A stretch of 64,000 bases of DNA, taken from the NCBI RefSeq assembly GCF_001661345.1, contig NW_017962929.1, positions 1-64,000 of the forward strand, in the 5' to 3' direction. The position numbers were made by a program, and so were the translations under genes. This document shows positions 1 through 10,862 of the stretch, one piece after another (the first letter of the stretch is position 1; every line of letters starts with the position of its first letter). This stretch comes from Ascoidea rubescens DSM 1968 (lineage: Eukaryota; Ascomycota; Saccharomycetes; Ascoideales; Ascoideaceae). Under the pieces are notes generated by a model, which ran no database searches, had not been told where the DNA came from, and saw only the letters and a list, made by a program, of their open reading frames with translations.

Positions 1-95
1 ACCAGCCAAAGATTTAAAAATCTATAGCATTGTTTGAAACAGAGATCATAAAGTGATGAAGCGAAAATTGCTATCTTGAAGAACCTTTAAAAAAT
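1..95. repeat. 95-bp direct repeat, copy 1 (window start)
   Basis: The first 95 bases of the window recur base for base at 49441-49535. After that the copies differ by a one-base indel and then diverge. The repeat begins exactly at base 1, so this may be a contig end that stopped inside a repeat. It lies upstream of the R2TP-like gene here, and upstream of the start codon of the minus-strand Zn2Cys6 gene at the other copy. It has no coding potential. Confidence 0.9.
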
Positions 96-162
96 TACAG
101 CACTTTCAATCCACCTGTTTAGTGAAGCTGATCCGCTGAAATCCGTCTGCCCACGAGAAGAA

Positions 163-193
163 CCGTTGTAGGTTTTTAAAGGATCTACAACGG
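163..193. promoter_or_regulatory. 9-bp perfect inverted repeat in the 5' leader
   Basis: CCGTTGTAG (163-171) and CTACAACGG (185-193) are perfect reverse complements separated by 13 bases, about 55 bases before the ATG at 248. It could fold as a hairpin in the leader or be a dimeric protein site. Function is unknown. Confidence 0.5.
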
Positions 194-247
194 ATGACAG
201 ACTTAATTGGATGAATCCAGTGGAATATGATCCGAACATAAAATTCA

Positions 248-1342
248 ATGATGGATCAGCTGAAACAGTTCAAAAATACAGATGGATCGATAATGGATGC
301 CGACGAATTGAAAAAAGAAGGAAACAAAGCGTTTTCCAATAAAGAGTACAAGAAAGCTGCCAAATTATATCGGGATGCTATTAGGACCAATCCTCAAAAT
401 CCTGTACTTTATTCCAACAGGGCAATGTGCTTCATCAAGCTCGAAGATTGGAAAAGGGTGATATCAGATTGTGAAAAGGGACTATTGTTTGTGGTTAATA
501 ATGGAAATAATAGAAACTTAAATGTCAAATTGCTTTGGAGAAAAGGAATTGCTTTATCAAAGATCGAGCAGAATGAACAAGCTTTGGAAAGTTATAACAA
601 AGCCTTAAAGCTTGATGCTGAAAATCGTGTTGTTTTGAATGAAAAAAAAGCGTTGCAATTGAAAATTCTTTCAAAAACTAAGCAGAAATCTAAATTTCAG
701 CAAGAAAATAGCGAAATTCAGGAATTAGATGTTCAAGTGGTTGATACACTACCGGAGAAGTATCAAAAGCTAATAAATATTGCTTTTAATAAAACTGGAG
801 TTTCAAAGACTCTGGGTCAATTTCAAACTATAAAAAATGGTTTATTGAATAATAGTGGTTTTGATGGTATTTCTGATGAAAATAGTTTCAAATCAGATTC
901 ATTAGTTTCTGTTATCAGTAAAAGCAAAAATAATACTAGAAAGATTTTTATAGAAGATAAACTAGAATTTCCAAAAACTCCAACTGTTTATTTTCTCAAC
1001 TCTTTGTCAAGATATGGATCCCAGTATGATGCTCAAATCTTTGAATACATATTTTCAATAGATTTGTATATCTTTAAAAGCTTATTTCTGAAAGCTGGAA
1101 TTGATTCGGAATTTTTGGAAAAGTTTTTGGATGCAGTGATTTATTATATTAATGGAAAAGAATCGATAAACCAGAATATTTTATTGCTTATGGATTCATT
1201 TTCTAAATTTCGTCGATTTGATATTTCTCTTTCATTATTGGATGTTGAAAAGCGAAAGTTTGTTCTTGATAGAATCGTAAAAGTGAGAAATCCACAAAAT
1301 ACATTTATAGTTCATTCAATAATAGAGAAATGGTCAATTTAA
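248..1342 (+). CDS. TPR protein with RPAP3-type C-terminal domain (R2TP/Tah1-like)
   Basis: 364 residues. Residues about 18-130 form TPR helices with the class pattern ELKKEGNKAF, NPVLYSNRAM and ALESYNKALKL, as in Tah1/RPAP3, which bind the Hsp90 tail. A low-complexity linker follows. Residues about 241-342 (TPTVYFL... through SKFRRFDISLSLL) resemble the RPAP3_C domain that in RPAP3 contacts RuvB-like ATPases. The family acts in the R2TP co-chaperone, which assembles box C/D snoRNPs, RNA polymerases and PIKK kinases. S. cerevisiae Tah1 is a 111-residue TPR-only protein, so this larger form looks ancestral. Two ATGs are adjacent (248 and 251); a third at 293 just precedes the TPR. The TPR call is firm; the RPAP3_C call is from pattern recall and needs a profile search. 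Confidence 0.8.
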   Translation: MMDQLKQFKNTDGSIMDADELKKEGNKAFSNKEYKKAAKLYRDAIRTNPQNPVLYSNRAMCFIKLEDWKRVISDCEKGLLFVVNNGNNRNLNVKLLWRKGIALSKIEQNEQALESYNKALKLDAENRVVLNEKKALQLKILSKTKQKSKFQQENSEIQELDVQVVDTLPEKYQKLINIAFNKTGVSKTLGQFQTIKNGLLNNSGFDGISDENSFKSDSLVSVISKSKNNTRKIFIEDKLEFPKTPTVYFLNSLSRYGSQYDAQIFEYIFSIDLYIFKSLFLKAGIDSEFLEKFLDAVIYYINGKESINQNILLLMDSFSKFRRFDISLSLLDVEKRKFVLDRIVKVRNPQNTFIVHSIIEKWSI

Positions 1343-1466
1343 TAATACCATAAGCAATAATTCTTAAAACTAAAAGAATGTATATTGTAATTTTGAAATA
1401 TATACAAGTTTTTCAAGTGTGAATCCAATTTAACAAAACCAAAAAAATTGATATTATTTAGAACAA

Positions 1467-2366
1467 TCATTTTTTGTCAGCATTTGTGGTTGGCCTTACT
1501 AGTTTATTGATAGCAGAAAGATTTCTGGCCTTAATTAAGACTTGACGTCTAGTATTTGATCCCGATAGATTAATTGAAATTGTGTATAAACCAACAAAAT
1601 CGAATTCATCCAATTTATCGGCTCTGTCAGCAATCTTCTCTCCGTAATAAATTAAAATATTCTTTTCATCTAATTTCACATCGGTCATGTTGTATAATCT
1701 TTTGACAAGCTCTGGTTTTGTAATATTTTTCTCCAAATATCCAGATTCTCTGGCCTTTGTCAAAAACAACAACGATGGAGGTAAAGTTCTTAAACGACTT
1801 ATCTTAATACTAACATGGTCTTGATTTGAGTCTTCCGATTCTTTTGGTTGTTTGGCTGAATCAGGTGAAGTCTTACTGTCGGATGTTTCAGATGTTTCAG
1901 GTGAAACAGCTGCTTCGATAGAGGTTTTCTTCTTTGATTCAGATTTGGAAAACATAATTCCAGTTAACAACTTTTGAGCTGCAACCTTTTTCTGCTCGAT
2001 TTCAATCTTTTTCAACTTGAGCTGTTCTTGAGCTAGCTGTTGTTTTCGTAGTTGTTCATTTTTCAACCTCTCCTGCTCTTTTATTTTAAGCTTTTCCATA
2101 AGTTTGATCTTAGGATTATCCACAACAGGTATTATGGGTTTTCGACCATTTGTCAAGTATATGGCGCCATTGTAGCGGTGCAAGCGATTTCTCATAATAC
2201 TGTGCTTAACCTCCACGATTTCACCAGCTACACCGATTCCCTCAAAGTTCTTCAATAGCTGCACAGGTATTTTGACTCTTCGAGTAATGGCTGACCATCT
2301 CACAAAAACCCTCGAGACAGGGGAAGACACAAGGGTATTGACGCTGTTCCTTACTCCCAAATTCAT
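1467..2366 (-). CDS. MRPL50: Mitochondrial large-subunit ribosomal protein bL9m
   Basis: 299 residues from the ATG at 2366; an open frame runs further upstream but has no better start. The N-terminus is basic and hydroxylated, as in mitochondrial presequences. Then comes the bL9 N-terminal signature, with VQLLKNFEGIGVAGEIVEVK followed by HSIMRNRL and GAIYLTNGRKP. A Lys/Glu/Gln-rich coiled coil follows (about residues 85-140), then an acidic Ser-rich linker and a conserved-looking C-terminal segment. Yeast Mrpl50 (bL9m) is shorter (about 139 residues), so the coiled coil and tail are extensions. It is divergently transcribed from the FKS gene across 303 bases. Expected role: structural protein of the mitochondrial ribosome. 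Confidence 0.85.
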   Translation of the reverse strand: MNLGVRNSVNTLVSSPVSRVFVRWSAITRRVKIPVQLLKNFEGIGVAGEIVEVKHSIMRNRLHRYNGAIYLTNGRKPIIPVVDNPKIKLMEKLKIKEQERLKNEQLRKQQLAQEQLKLKKIEIEQKKVAAQKLLTGIMFSKSESKKKTSIEAAVSPETSETSDSKTSPDSAKQPKESEDSNQDHVSIKISRLRTLPPSLLFLTKARESGYLEKNITKPELVKRLYNMTDVKLDEKNILIYYGEKIADRADKLDEFDFVGLYTISINLSGSNTRRQVLIKARNLSAINKLVRPTTNADKK

Positions 2367-2669
2367 TTTGTCGAGATGGAAACTGAAATCGAGCACTGAG
2401 AAACTGAGAAACTGAGAAACACTGGCAAATAAAAACCACAAAAAAAACAATATAATCAGGTCAGGTGACCGAGATGGTGGAAGAGCTGCTTTTGTGGTGC
2501 TTCCGCTGCTGGATTTCGTGCATTTGCTCCACTGGCGGTTTGGGCAACGTTTTACTGTTTGCCATCGGAGCCTCTGATCATCTTCTCTGGAGCAGATGGG
2601 GTTGTTGCCTGTTGACTGATATACTACTCTAATATAACCCTTAAGCTGTTTATCTCAAGTTGTTCAGTA
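2367..2669. other. Divergent intergenic region MRPL50/FKS
   Basis: 303 bases between two start codons. The stretch at about 2460-2610 is clearly richer in G and C than its surroundings (it includes GGTGACCGAGATGG), as are other promoter regions here. No tRNA or conserved ORF was seen. It is probably the shared promoter of both genes. Confidence 0.5.
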
Positions 2670-5600
2670 ATGTCGTCTGCCTCAGCTTTCTCGGTTGATA
2701 TGGAGGCTGTCTCAGTATTCCACGACGCTGCTGCTGCTGCCGAATCTGATTCTGCTACTCCCTCAGAGTACACTGACTCCCCAGAATTCCAAAACCGCAA
2801 TTGCAAATCTGCTTCTAGTATCGTCCACCTGCTCTACCTATGTCTTTCATTCAGCTTTAAAGCTTTTTTGGAAATCTTTCATCTTGAAAATGGCCAATGG
2901 CCAATGGGTTTTCCTGCAGAAATTGACTTGTAACTAACGACAATGAACTGCTTTTTTTTTTTCTCTAGCTTATGGCGATGCAGCTTTGGCGTTTCCCTCA
3001 GCTCTAACAGATCGAACCGCAATGCCTTTTAGTGCCTTTAAAACTCCCCATATTACCTCTGGTCGATGGAGAGATCTTAACAGAATTGCCGAAATATATG
3101 GTGCTAAAGCCTCAAATGTTAACTTAAGTGGTGAGGAGTTTGTTGAGAAAGGTGTTTATGACGTCTTCGATAACTATCATGATCCTTATCCATCCTGGAG
3201 TTCTGATTCCAACATTCCAATAAATAGAAAAAAGATTGAAGACATATTTATCTCGTTGAGTGATGTATTTGGCTTTCAATCAGATAACACTAAAAATATG
3301 TTTGATCACTTGCTAAGGTTATTGGATTCAAGAGGCTCAAGAATGCCGCCTCATCTTGCTCTAAGATCACTACATGCTGATTATATTGGAGGAACGAATT
3401 CAAACTTCAAAAAATGGTATTTCGCTGCTCAATTAGATATTGATGACACTATTGGTTTTAAAAATACAAAAAGTGACGGCGACCTCAAGAGAAATGCTCG
3501 ATCTAAACTTGACCAAACTAGTTTGGAATTCTTTTCCATTGAAGAATCTAAAAAAAAATGGGCAATCAACATGAAAAATCTTTCTTCTCACGATTGTATT
3601 GTTCAATTAGCACTTTATTTGTTGTGTTGGGGCGAATCAAACAATATCAGATTTATGCCTGAATGTTTATGTTTCATTTTTAAATGCTGCAATGATTACT
3701 ACTACTCTCTTGATTTATCTCAACCCATTGCTAGGCCTTCTATTCCATTTCTCGATCATGTTATTACCCCTTTATACAATTTTTATCGTGATCAGGTTTA
3801 CGAATTAACAAATGGAAAATATCTCCACAAAGATAAAGATCACTCTAAAATAATTGGCTATGATGATATAAATCAATTGTTTTGGTATCGTAAAGGTTTA
3901 CAAAAATTGGTTCTTAAAAACAAGTCCCATTTGTTAGACTACAAATCTCACGAAAGATACTTGTTACTCAAAGATATCAACTGGTCAAAAGTATTTTATA
4001 AAACTTATAAAGAAAGTAGATCCTGGTTTCATGTTCTTACTAATTTCAACAGAATTTGGATTATTCATACTTCTATTTATTGGTTTTACACTTCCTTAAA
4101 CTCTCCCACTTTATACACAAAAAACTATCAGCAACAACTAAACAATCAGCCTTTATCACAGGTAAGATTCACTGTGATGGCATTAGGTGGTTCCATTGCA
4201 TGCTTGATTAATATTATCGCCACCATATGTGAATATAGATTTGTTCCAAGAAAATGGCCCGGTGCACAACCATTAACCTCAAGAATGCTTTTTTTATTAT
4301 TTTTGTTTGCTATTAACACTTCTCCTTCTATTTATATCTTGGGTTTTATTCCAATTAACCAACCAAATAAAGCAGCGTTAGGGATTTCTATTTCTCAGTT
4401 TTTAATATCAATTTTCACTGTTATTTATCTTTCAATTGTTCCATTAGGAAGTTTGCTTGGTTCCTACATGAATAAATCTGACAGAAAATATCTTCCCACA
4501 AAAACCTTTACTTCCTCTGTTCATAAACTTCAAGGAAAGGCTGCTCTATCTTCTTATGGATTATGGATTGCTGTCTTTTTGGCAAAATTACTGGAATCTT
4601 ACTTTTTTATGACACTTTCATTAAGAGATCCTATTCGTGAGTTAAGTAACATGAGAATGTCTAAGTGTGTTGGAGATGCTATCCTTGGGAAGACTTTATG
4701 TACTTATCAACCTTTTATGGTTATTGGTTTGATGTTCTTGACAGATTTAGTTTTGTTTTTCCTTGACACTTATTTATGGTTTATCATTTGGAACACATTA
4801 TTTTCTGTTTGTCGCTCTTTTTATATAGGAGTTTCAATTTGGACTCCATGGAGAAATATTTTTTCAAGACTACCAAAGAGAATTTTTTCAAAAATTATTT
4901 CTACAGATGATCGTAATATTAGACCAAAAGTATTAGTTTCTCAAGTATGGAACTCAATAGTTATATCAATGTATCGGGAACACTTGCTTTCTTTAGAACA
5001 TGTTCAAAGACTTATTTATCAACAAATAGTTACCCCAGGAGCAGAAAATGGGAATGTTTTGAAGGAACCTTCATTTTTTGTTGCTCAGGAAGACAAATCG
5101 GTAAAATCTTCTTTGTTTGATACACAAAATGAAGCACAAAGACGTATTACTTTTTTTGCTCAATCATTGTCCACTCCCATGAGAGAATCTTGTTCAACGG
5201 ATTCAATGCCAACATTTACTGTTCTAATTCCCCATTATAGCGAGAAAATAACTTTAACTTTGAGAGAAATAATTAGAGAAGAAGATAAGTATTCTCATGT
5301 AACACTTCTTGAATACTTGAAACAGCTTCATCCTTTGGAATGGTCATGTTTTGTCCAAGACACAAAAATGTTAGCCGAGGAAATTGAAAGCGGGCTCTCT
5401 GAGGAATTTAACTCTGATAAACAAGCTTATGATGACTTGCCCTATTATTGTGTTGGGTTTAAGTCGGCCACTCCTGAATATATTTTAAGAACAAGAATAT
5501 GGGCTTCTTTAAGATCTCAAACTTTATACCGAACTATATCCGGTTTCATGAATTACTCAAGAGCCATCAAACTTTTGTACGATGTGGAGAACCCTAATTT

Positions 5601-8253
5601 GGAAGACTTTAATAACGACGAACAGTTGAAGTTGGAAAGAGCTGCAGTCATGGCTTTAAGGAAGTTTAGGATAATCGTTTCAATGCAACGTATGTGCGAA
5701 TTCAATAAAGATGAGCAAGAGAATAAGGAGTTTTTATTGAGAGCATATCCAGAACTTCAAATAGCTTATCTTGAAGAAGAAAAGTTGGATACCGGTGAAG
5801 TAGTTTATTATTCTTCTCTAATTGATGGCAGTTGCGAAATTTCAGGCGATGGACAAAGAGAACCGAAATATAAAATAAGACTTTCTGGAAATCCTATTCT
5901 TGGGGATGGTAAAAGTGACAATCAAAACCATGCTTTGATATTTTGTCGAGGAGAATATATCCAGTTAGTAGATGCTAATCAAGATAACTATTTAGAAGAG
6001 TGTCTTAAGATTAGAAACGTATTAGCTGAGTTTGAAGAATATGAACAAAGAACTGATCTATATCCTGAAATAGACAAAATTACCTCCAATTATGATCCTG
6101 TAGCTATAATTGGAACTAGAGAGTATATTTTTTCTGAAAATATTGGTATCTTAGGTGATGTTGCAGCAGGAAAAGAACAAACTTTCGGAACTTTGTTTGC
6201 AAGAACTCTTGCTCAAATTGGTGGGAAACTTCATTATGGCCATCCTGACTTTTTAAATGGGGCATTTATGACTACAAGGGGAGGAGTTTCAAAAGCACAA
6301 AAAGGTTTACATTTAAATGAAGATATTTATGCCGGAATAAATGCTATGATCAGAGGAGGCAGGATTAAACATTGCGAATATATGCAATGCGGGAAAGGTC
6401 GTGATCTTGGATTTGGTTCAATTTTAAATTTTACAACAAAGATTGGAGCAGGCATGGGTGAGCAAATGTTGTCAAGAGAATATTTTTATCTTGGGACCCA
6501 GTTGCCATTAGATAGATTTTTGTCATTTTACTATGCTCATCCAGGTTTTCATCTTAATAATGTTTTCATCATTCTCTCAGTTAAGTTATTTTTGATTGTG
6601 AGTGTGAATCTTGCTGCTCTTACTCATGAAAGTGTTATCTGTGAATACGACCGAAATAGACCTATTACTGATCCACATAAACCTAGTGGTTGTTATAATT
6701 TGATTCCAGCTATTGAGTGGTTACAAAGGTGTATTATTTCTATTTTTATTGTTTTTTCCATTTCATTTGTTCCACTTATGGTACAAGAGCTTACTGAACG
6801 TGGTGTGTGGAAAGCATTTACTCGTTTGGGAAAACATTTTGCATCATTATCTCCCTGCTTTGAAGTTTTTGTTTGCAAAATATATGCACAATCCTTGGTT
6901 AATGATTTAGCTGTTGGCGGTGCTCGTTACATTGCTACTGGAAGAGGTTTTGCGACAGTTCGTATTCCATTTTCTGTTTTATACTCTACTTTTGCTCCTC
7001 AAAGTTTGTATTTTGGTGCATCAAATTTACCAATTTTACTTTTTTGCTCTATTTCAATGTGGAAAACTGCTCTATTATGGTTTTGGATTACTATTATTGC
7101 TTTATGCATTTGTCCATTTTTGTATAATCCTAACCAGTATTCTTATAATGATTTTTTTTTGGATTACAAAAATTATTTGAGGTGGCTTTCTCGAGGAAAC
7201 ACTACCTGGTATCATGATTCTTGGATAAGTTATGTTCGAACTATCAGAACTCAAATTACTGGATCAAAAAGAAAGAAACTTGGGAAACCTGGAGATAATC
7301 TTGCTTCTGATTTTAAAAAGCCATCAGTTACTAATTTGTTTTTTTCACAAATATGTACCCAATTGTTTGCAACTTTGTCAATCCTTGTTGCATATTTTTT
7401 TTCAAATTCTCAAAATGACAGTAGAATTGGGGCACCTAGTAATATTTTGTTAAGAGTTGCAATTTTTTCACTTGGGCCTATTTTCGTTAATATGGCTGTT
7501 CTCATTATTCTTTTTGTTTTCTCGTGCATTTTTGGTCCAATTTTGGGCTGCTGTTGTCTTAAAGTTCCTGCCGCAATTGCTACTCTTGCCCACATACTTT
7601 CTGTGATTAATTATGTTGTTTTCTTTGAAGCTTTGTGGTTTATTCAACAATGGGATTTTTCCAAAACAATTTTAGGTGCCAGTAGCTGCATGATGGTTCA
7701 ATGTCTTTTGTTCAAGATTGTAATTGCGGTTTTTCTTACTAGAGAAATGAATCATGATAGAAGCAATAGAGCATGGTGGTCTGGAAAATGGGTTACTGCT
7801 GGACTAGGCTGGAATGTAGTAACACAACCAATAAGGGAGTTCCTTTGCAAGGTTATTGAAATGAGTATGTTTTCTGGCGATTTCATTCTTGGACATTTGC
7901 TTTTATTTATACAAATCCCCATTTTACTAATCCCATACATTGATCGCTGGCACTCATTGATGCTTTTCTGGCTAAAACCAAGCAGGCAGATACGACCTCA
8001 GGTGCTCTCAAGGAAACAAAAAAGAAAAATGTCCGTCGTTATTTATTGGTACACTATTATATTTTTACTTCTACTATCATTGTTTGTACTAATTTTTTTG
8101 GTTCCAACATTTTTTAAACTTTTTGACTTGGATGATATTAAGAATGAATTACCTGAAAATATTCAGCAGCTATTTCAGCCCAATTTTTCTGGTTCTAACT
8201 CTAGAAAAGGTTTAAAAGGATATAGGCTAATGATGAAACAATTGCGTGGTTGA
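2670..8253 (+). CDS. FKS1: 1,3-beta-glucan synthase catalytic subunit (Fks family), spliced
   Basis: Proposed join 2670-2817 and 2969-8253, 1810 residues. No ATG opens the long exon in its own frame before conserved sequence. A GTATCG donor, an ACTAAC branch site and a pyrimidine tract plus TAG at 2968 restore the phase from the ATG at 2670. The protein has the whole Fks layout: MFDHLLRLLDSRGSRMPPHL, ADYIGG and KKWYFAAQLD in the N-terminal part, a first membrane block, the cytoplasmic synthase region (RTRIWASLRSQTLYRT, LSGNPILGDGKSDNQNHA, GDVAAGKEQTFGTLFARTLA, GGRIKHCEY, GKGRDLGFG) and a second membrane block ending near residue 1770. Hot spot 1 is FMTLSLRDP. Hot spot 2 is EWLQRCII, unlike the DWIRRYTL usual in Fks1. 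It makes the main cell-wall glucan at the plasma membrane from UDP-glucose. It could be an Fks3-type paralogue; the symbol is by family. Confidence 0.9.
2818..2968 (+). other. Intron of the FKS gene
   Basis: 151 bases. Donor GTATCG (non-consensus after GTAT), branch site TAACTAAC at 2931-2938, a run of pyrimidines, and TAG ending at 2968. Of the upstream GTA donors checked, this is the only one that keeps the reading frame into the conserved exon (1 base plus 2 bases make an ACT codon). Confidence 0.65.
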
Positions 8254-8480
8254 TTTTACATGGGGAGAAAGAGGTTTATTTTGGTTTTTGCTAGTCTTTG
8301 GGAACTTCATTATACATTTCTTTTTTATATTTTTATTTTCTTGGTACTTTTTTTTATAATCCTTTTGGCTATGGTTGTAGAAAAGATATCCTATAATAAT
8401 ATTATTATATCAATTTAAACTATAAATATAATAACTTAAAAAAATCGTAAGAAAAAGGAAGAAAAGCTTTAATTAATTTT

Positions 8481-10862
8481 TCAGTATAGTGAATTGGTAT
8501 TTTCAATAAAGCAGCCTGGGGTTGAATCGTTTCTATCAATTAATTCACCGATTTGGTAAACTGTTTCACCTGATTCTTCTAACAATTTAGTGACTTGATT
8601 AACAGAAGCTTTTTCACAAATTAAAGCCATTCCAATACCCATATTGAAAGTTTTGAATATATCATCTGTAGGAATATTACCTACTTTCCCAAACCATTTG
8701 AAAATCTCAGGAACGTTCCAAGATTTCATATCAATTTTAGCGGATAAATGTTTAGGAAGAGCTCTTGGTATGTTTTCGACTAATCCTCCACCGGTGATAT
8801 TAGCCAAACCTAAAACCAAACCTTTGGAAATCAATGGCAATAGTTGTTTAACATAAATCTTAGTTGGGGTTAAACAGCTTTTACCGACAGAGGTGTTAGA
8901 ATCCCAAGGAGCTTTATCAAACCACGATAATTCTTTAACTTTAATGATTTTTCTGACTAAAGAGTAACCATTGGAATGTAAACCATTTGAAGCTAAACCT
9001 AAAATAACGTTTCCTTTAGACATTATGTTGGTTTTTGGAAGTATATTTGATTTTAAAACAGCTCCAACAGATGTTCCATTGGTATCGTAATGACCAGGAC
9101 CATACATTCCAGGCATTTCTGATGTTTCACCTCCAATGAGAGCACATCCAGCTTGAATACAACCATCAGCAACACCCGAAACAAAATCAGTAGCTACCTT
9201 AATGTCTAAACTTCCGGTAGCAAAATAGTCTAGAAATAATAGTGGTTCTGCACCTTGTACAACCAAGTCATTTACATTCATAGCAACCAAATCAATTCCA
9301 ACAGTATTATGAATATTCATCTCTTGAGCTATTATTAGTTTTGTACCAACACCATCAGTTGCAGCAACTAAAAGAGCTTCAGATGCACTATAGCCACTAG
9401 CTTTTAAATCAAATAAACCACCAAAGCCACCGATATCAGAATCAGCACCAGGTCTTTGTGTTGACTTGACTTTTTGTTTAATTTGATCAACCAACAAATT
9501 ACCATTGTCAACAGAAACACCGGCATCTTCATAGGTAATAGTTGAATTAGCTACAACATTCTTTTGATCTTTGAAAGCTCTATAAGCGATATCCGTTCTA
9601 AAATACTTTCCATTGAAGTGAACACAATCAACACCTTTATAAGCACTTGCAACAGCTTTTTCTAATGTTTTTCCAAAAGCAGTAGCAGCAATAACTCTAC
9701 CACCACTGGTGACGATTTTTCCCTCAGAATTGTATTTAGTTCCAGCATGAAAAATGTAAGAGTTTTGAGGTAAATTATTGTAATCAACTACAATTTCATC
9801 TCCAGTTTTATAGGATTCCGGATAACCTTGAGCGGCCATAACAACTGTAGTTGCAAAACAATCTTCTTTAACATCAACTTTAACGGAATCTAATCTATGT
9901 TCAGCACAAGCAAGACAAATTTGAGCTAAATCACTATCATCTGAAAGAAGAGGTAAAACACTTTGGGTTTCTGGATCTCCAAATCTAACATTATATTCCA
10001 AAACTTTTGGACCGGACTTAGTTAGCATAATACCGGTGAATAACATACCAACAAATGGAAAGCCATCTTTCCTCATACCATCAATTGTTGGTTTAAGAAT
10101 AGTTTCTCTAATTTTTTTTAATAGTTTTGGAGTTCCAACAGGAGCAGGAGCGTATGTCCCCATGCCACCAGTATTTAAGCCAGTATCATTATTTCCAATT
10201 CTTTTGTGGTCCTGTGCAGGAGGTAAATCTATGATTGTATAACCGTCCGAAAAGGCTAAAATTGATAATTCATCGCCTTGAAGAAATTCCTCGATAACCA
10301 CTTCATCACCGGCATCACCGAAATTTTTTTGAACCATAACTTGATGCAAACCATCTAAGGCCTCCTGTTTGGATTGAGGAATTAAAACACCTTTACCACC
10401 AGCAATACCGGAGGCTTTGATGACAATATCATAATCAATTGAGTCAATGTAATTTTTTGCACTTTCATAATCACTAAAATTTTGATATTTTGCGGTGGGA
10501 ATACTATGTTTCTTCATAAAGTCTTTTGAAAAAGTTTTTGAACCTTCCATTCTAGCAGCTAATTCAGATGGACCAAATACTGGAATACCATGGTTTTGGA
10601 AAACTTTAGAAATACCATCAACTAGAGGTTGTTCTGGGCCTGGAATAACTAAATTGATGTCTTTTTTTAAGGAAAAGTCTAACAACTTAGGGAAATCTGA
10701 TTTATTAGTATTGATTGGGACATTTTCAATTTTGGAATTTTTAATTTGATTTGCGTTTCCAGGGGCAATATAAATTTTGCTCACAGAATCAGATTTGTTT
10801 AAGAAATAGGATAAAGCAGATTCACGACCACCATTACCAAGTAACAAGATATTCAAAGACAT
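8481..10862 (-). CDS. ADE5,7: Bifunctional GAR synthetase / AIR synthetase
   Basis: 793 residues from the ATG at 10862. The N-terminal half is phosphoribosylamine-glycine ligase: LLLGNGGRESALSYFL, an ATP-grasp region with KASGIAGGKGVLIP, GDELSILAFSDGYTI, and GGMGTYAPAP followed by EYNVRFGDPETQ. The C-terminal half, from about residue 445, is phosphoribosylformylglycinamidine cyclo-ligase: GLFDLKASGYSASEALLVAA, TDGVGTKL, ALIGGETSEMPGMY and NITGGGLVENIPRALP. The two enzymes catalyse steps 2 and 5 of de novo purine synthesis in the cytosol. Length and order match the yeast fusion (about 800 residues). It is divergent from RRF1 across 388 bases. I saw no classical Bas1 TGACTC site in that gap. 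Confidence 0.97.
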   Translation of the reverse strand: MSLNILLLGNGGRESALSYFLNKSDSVSKIYIAPGNANQIKNSKIENVPINTNKSDFPKLLDFSLKKDINLVIPGPEQPLVDGISKVFQNHGIPVFGPSELAARMEGSKTFSKDFMKKHSIPTAKYQNFSDYESAKNYIDSIDYDIVIKASGIAGGKGVLIPQSKQEALDGLHQVMVQKNFGDAGDEVVIEEFLQGDELSILAFSDGYTIIDLPPAQDHKRIGNNDTGLNTGGMGTYAPAPVGTPKLLKKIRETILKPTIDGMRKDGFPFVGMLFTGIMLTKSGPKVLEYNVRFGDPETQSVLPLLSDDSDLAQICLACAEHRLDSVKVDVKEDCFATTVVMAAQGYPESYKTGDEIVVDYNNLPQNSYIFHAGTKYNSEGKIVTSGGRVIAATAFGKTLEKAVASAYKGVDCVHFNGKYFRTDIAYRAFKDQKNVVANSTITYEDAGVSVDNGNLLVDQIKQKVKSTQRPGADSDIGGFGGLFDLKASGYSASEALLVAATDGVGTKLIIAQEMNIHNTVGIDLVAMNVNDLVVQGAEPLLFLDYFATGSLDIKVATDFVSGVADGCIQAGCALIGGETSEMPGMYGPGHYDTNGTSVGAVLKSNILPKTNIMSKGNVILGLASNGLHSNGYSLVRKIIKVKELSWFDKAPWDSNTSVGKSCLTPTKIYVKQLLPLISKGLVLGLANITGGGLVENIPRALPKHLSAKIDMKSWNVPEIFKWFGKVGNIPTDDIFKTFNMGIGMALICEKASVNQVTKLLEESGETVYQIGELIDRNDSTPGCFIENTNSLY

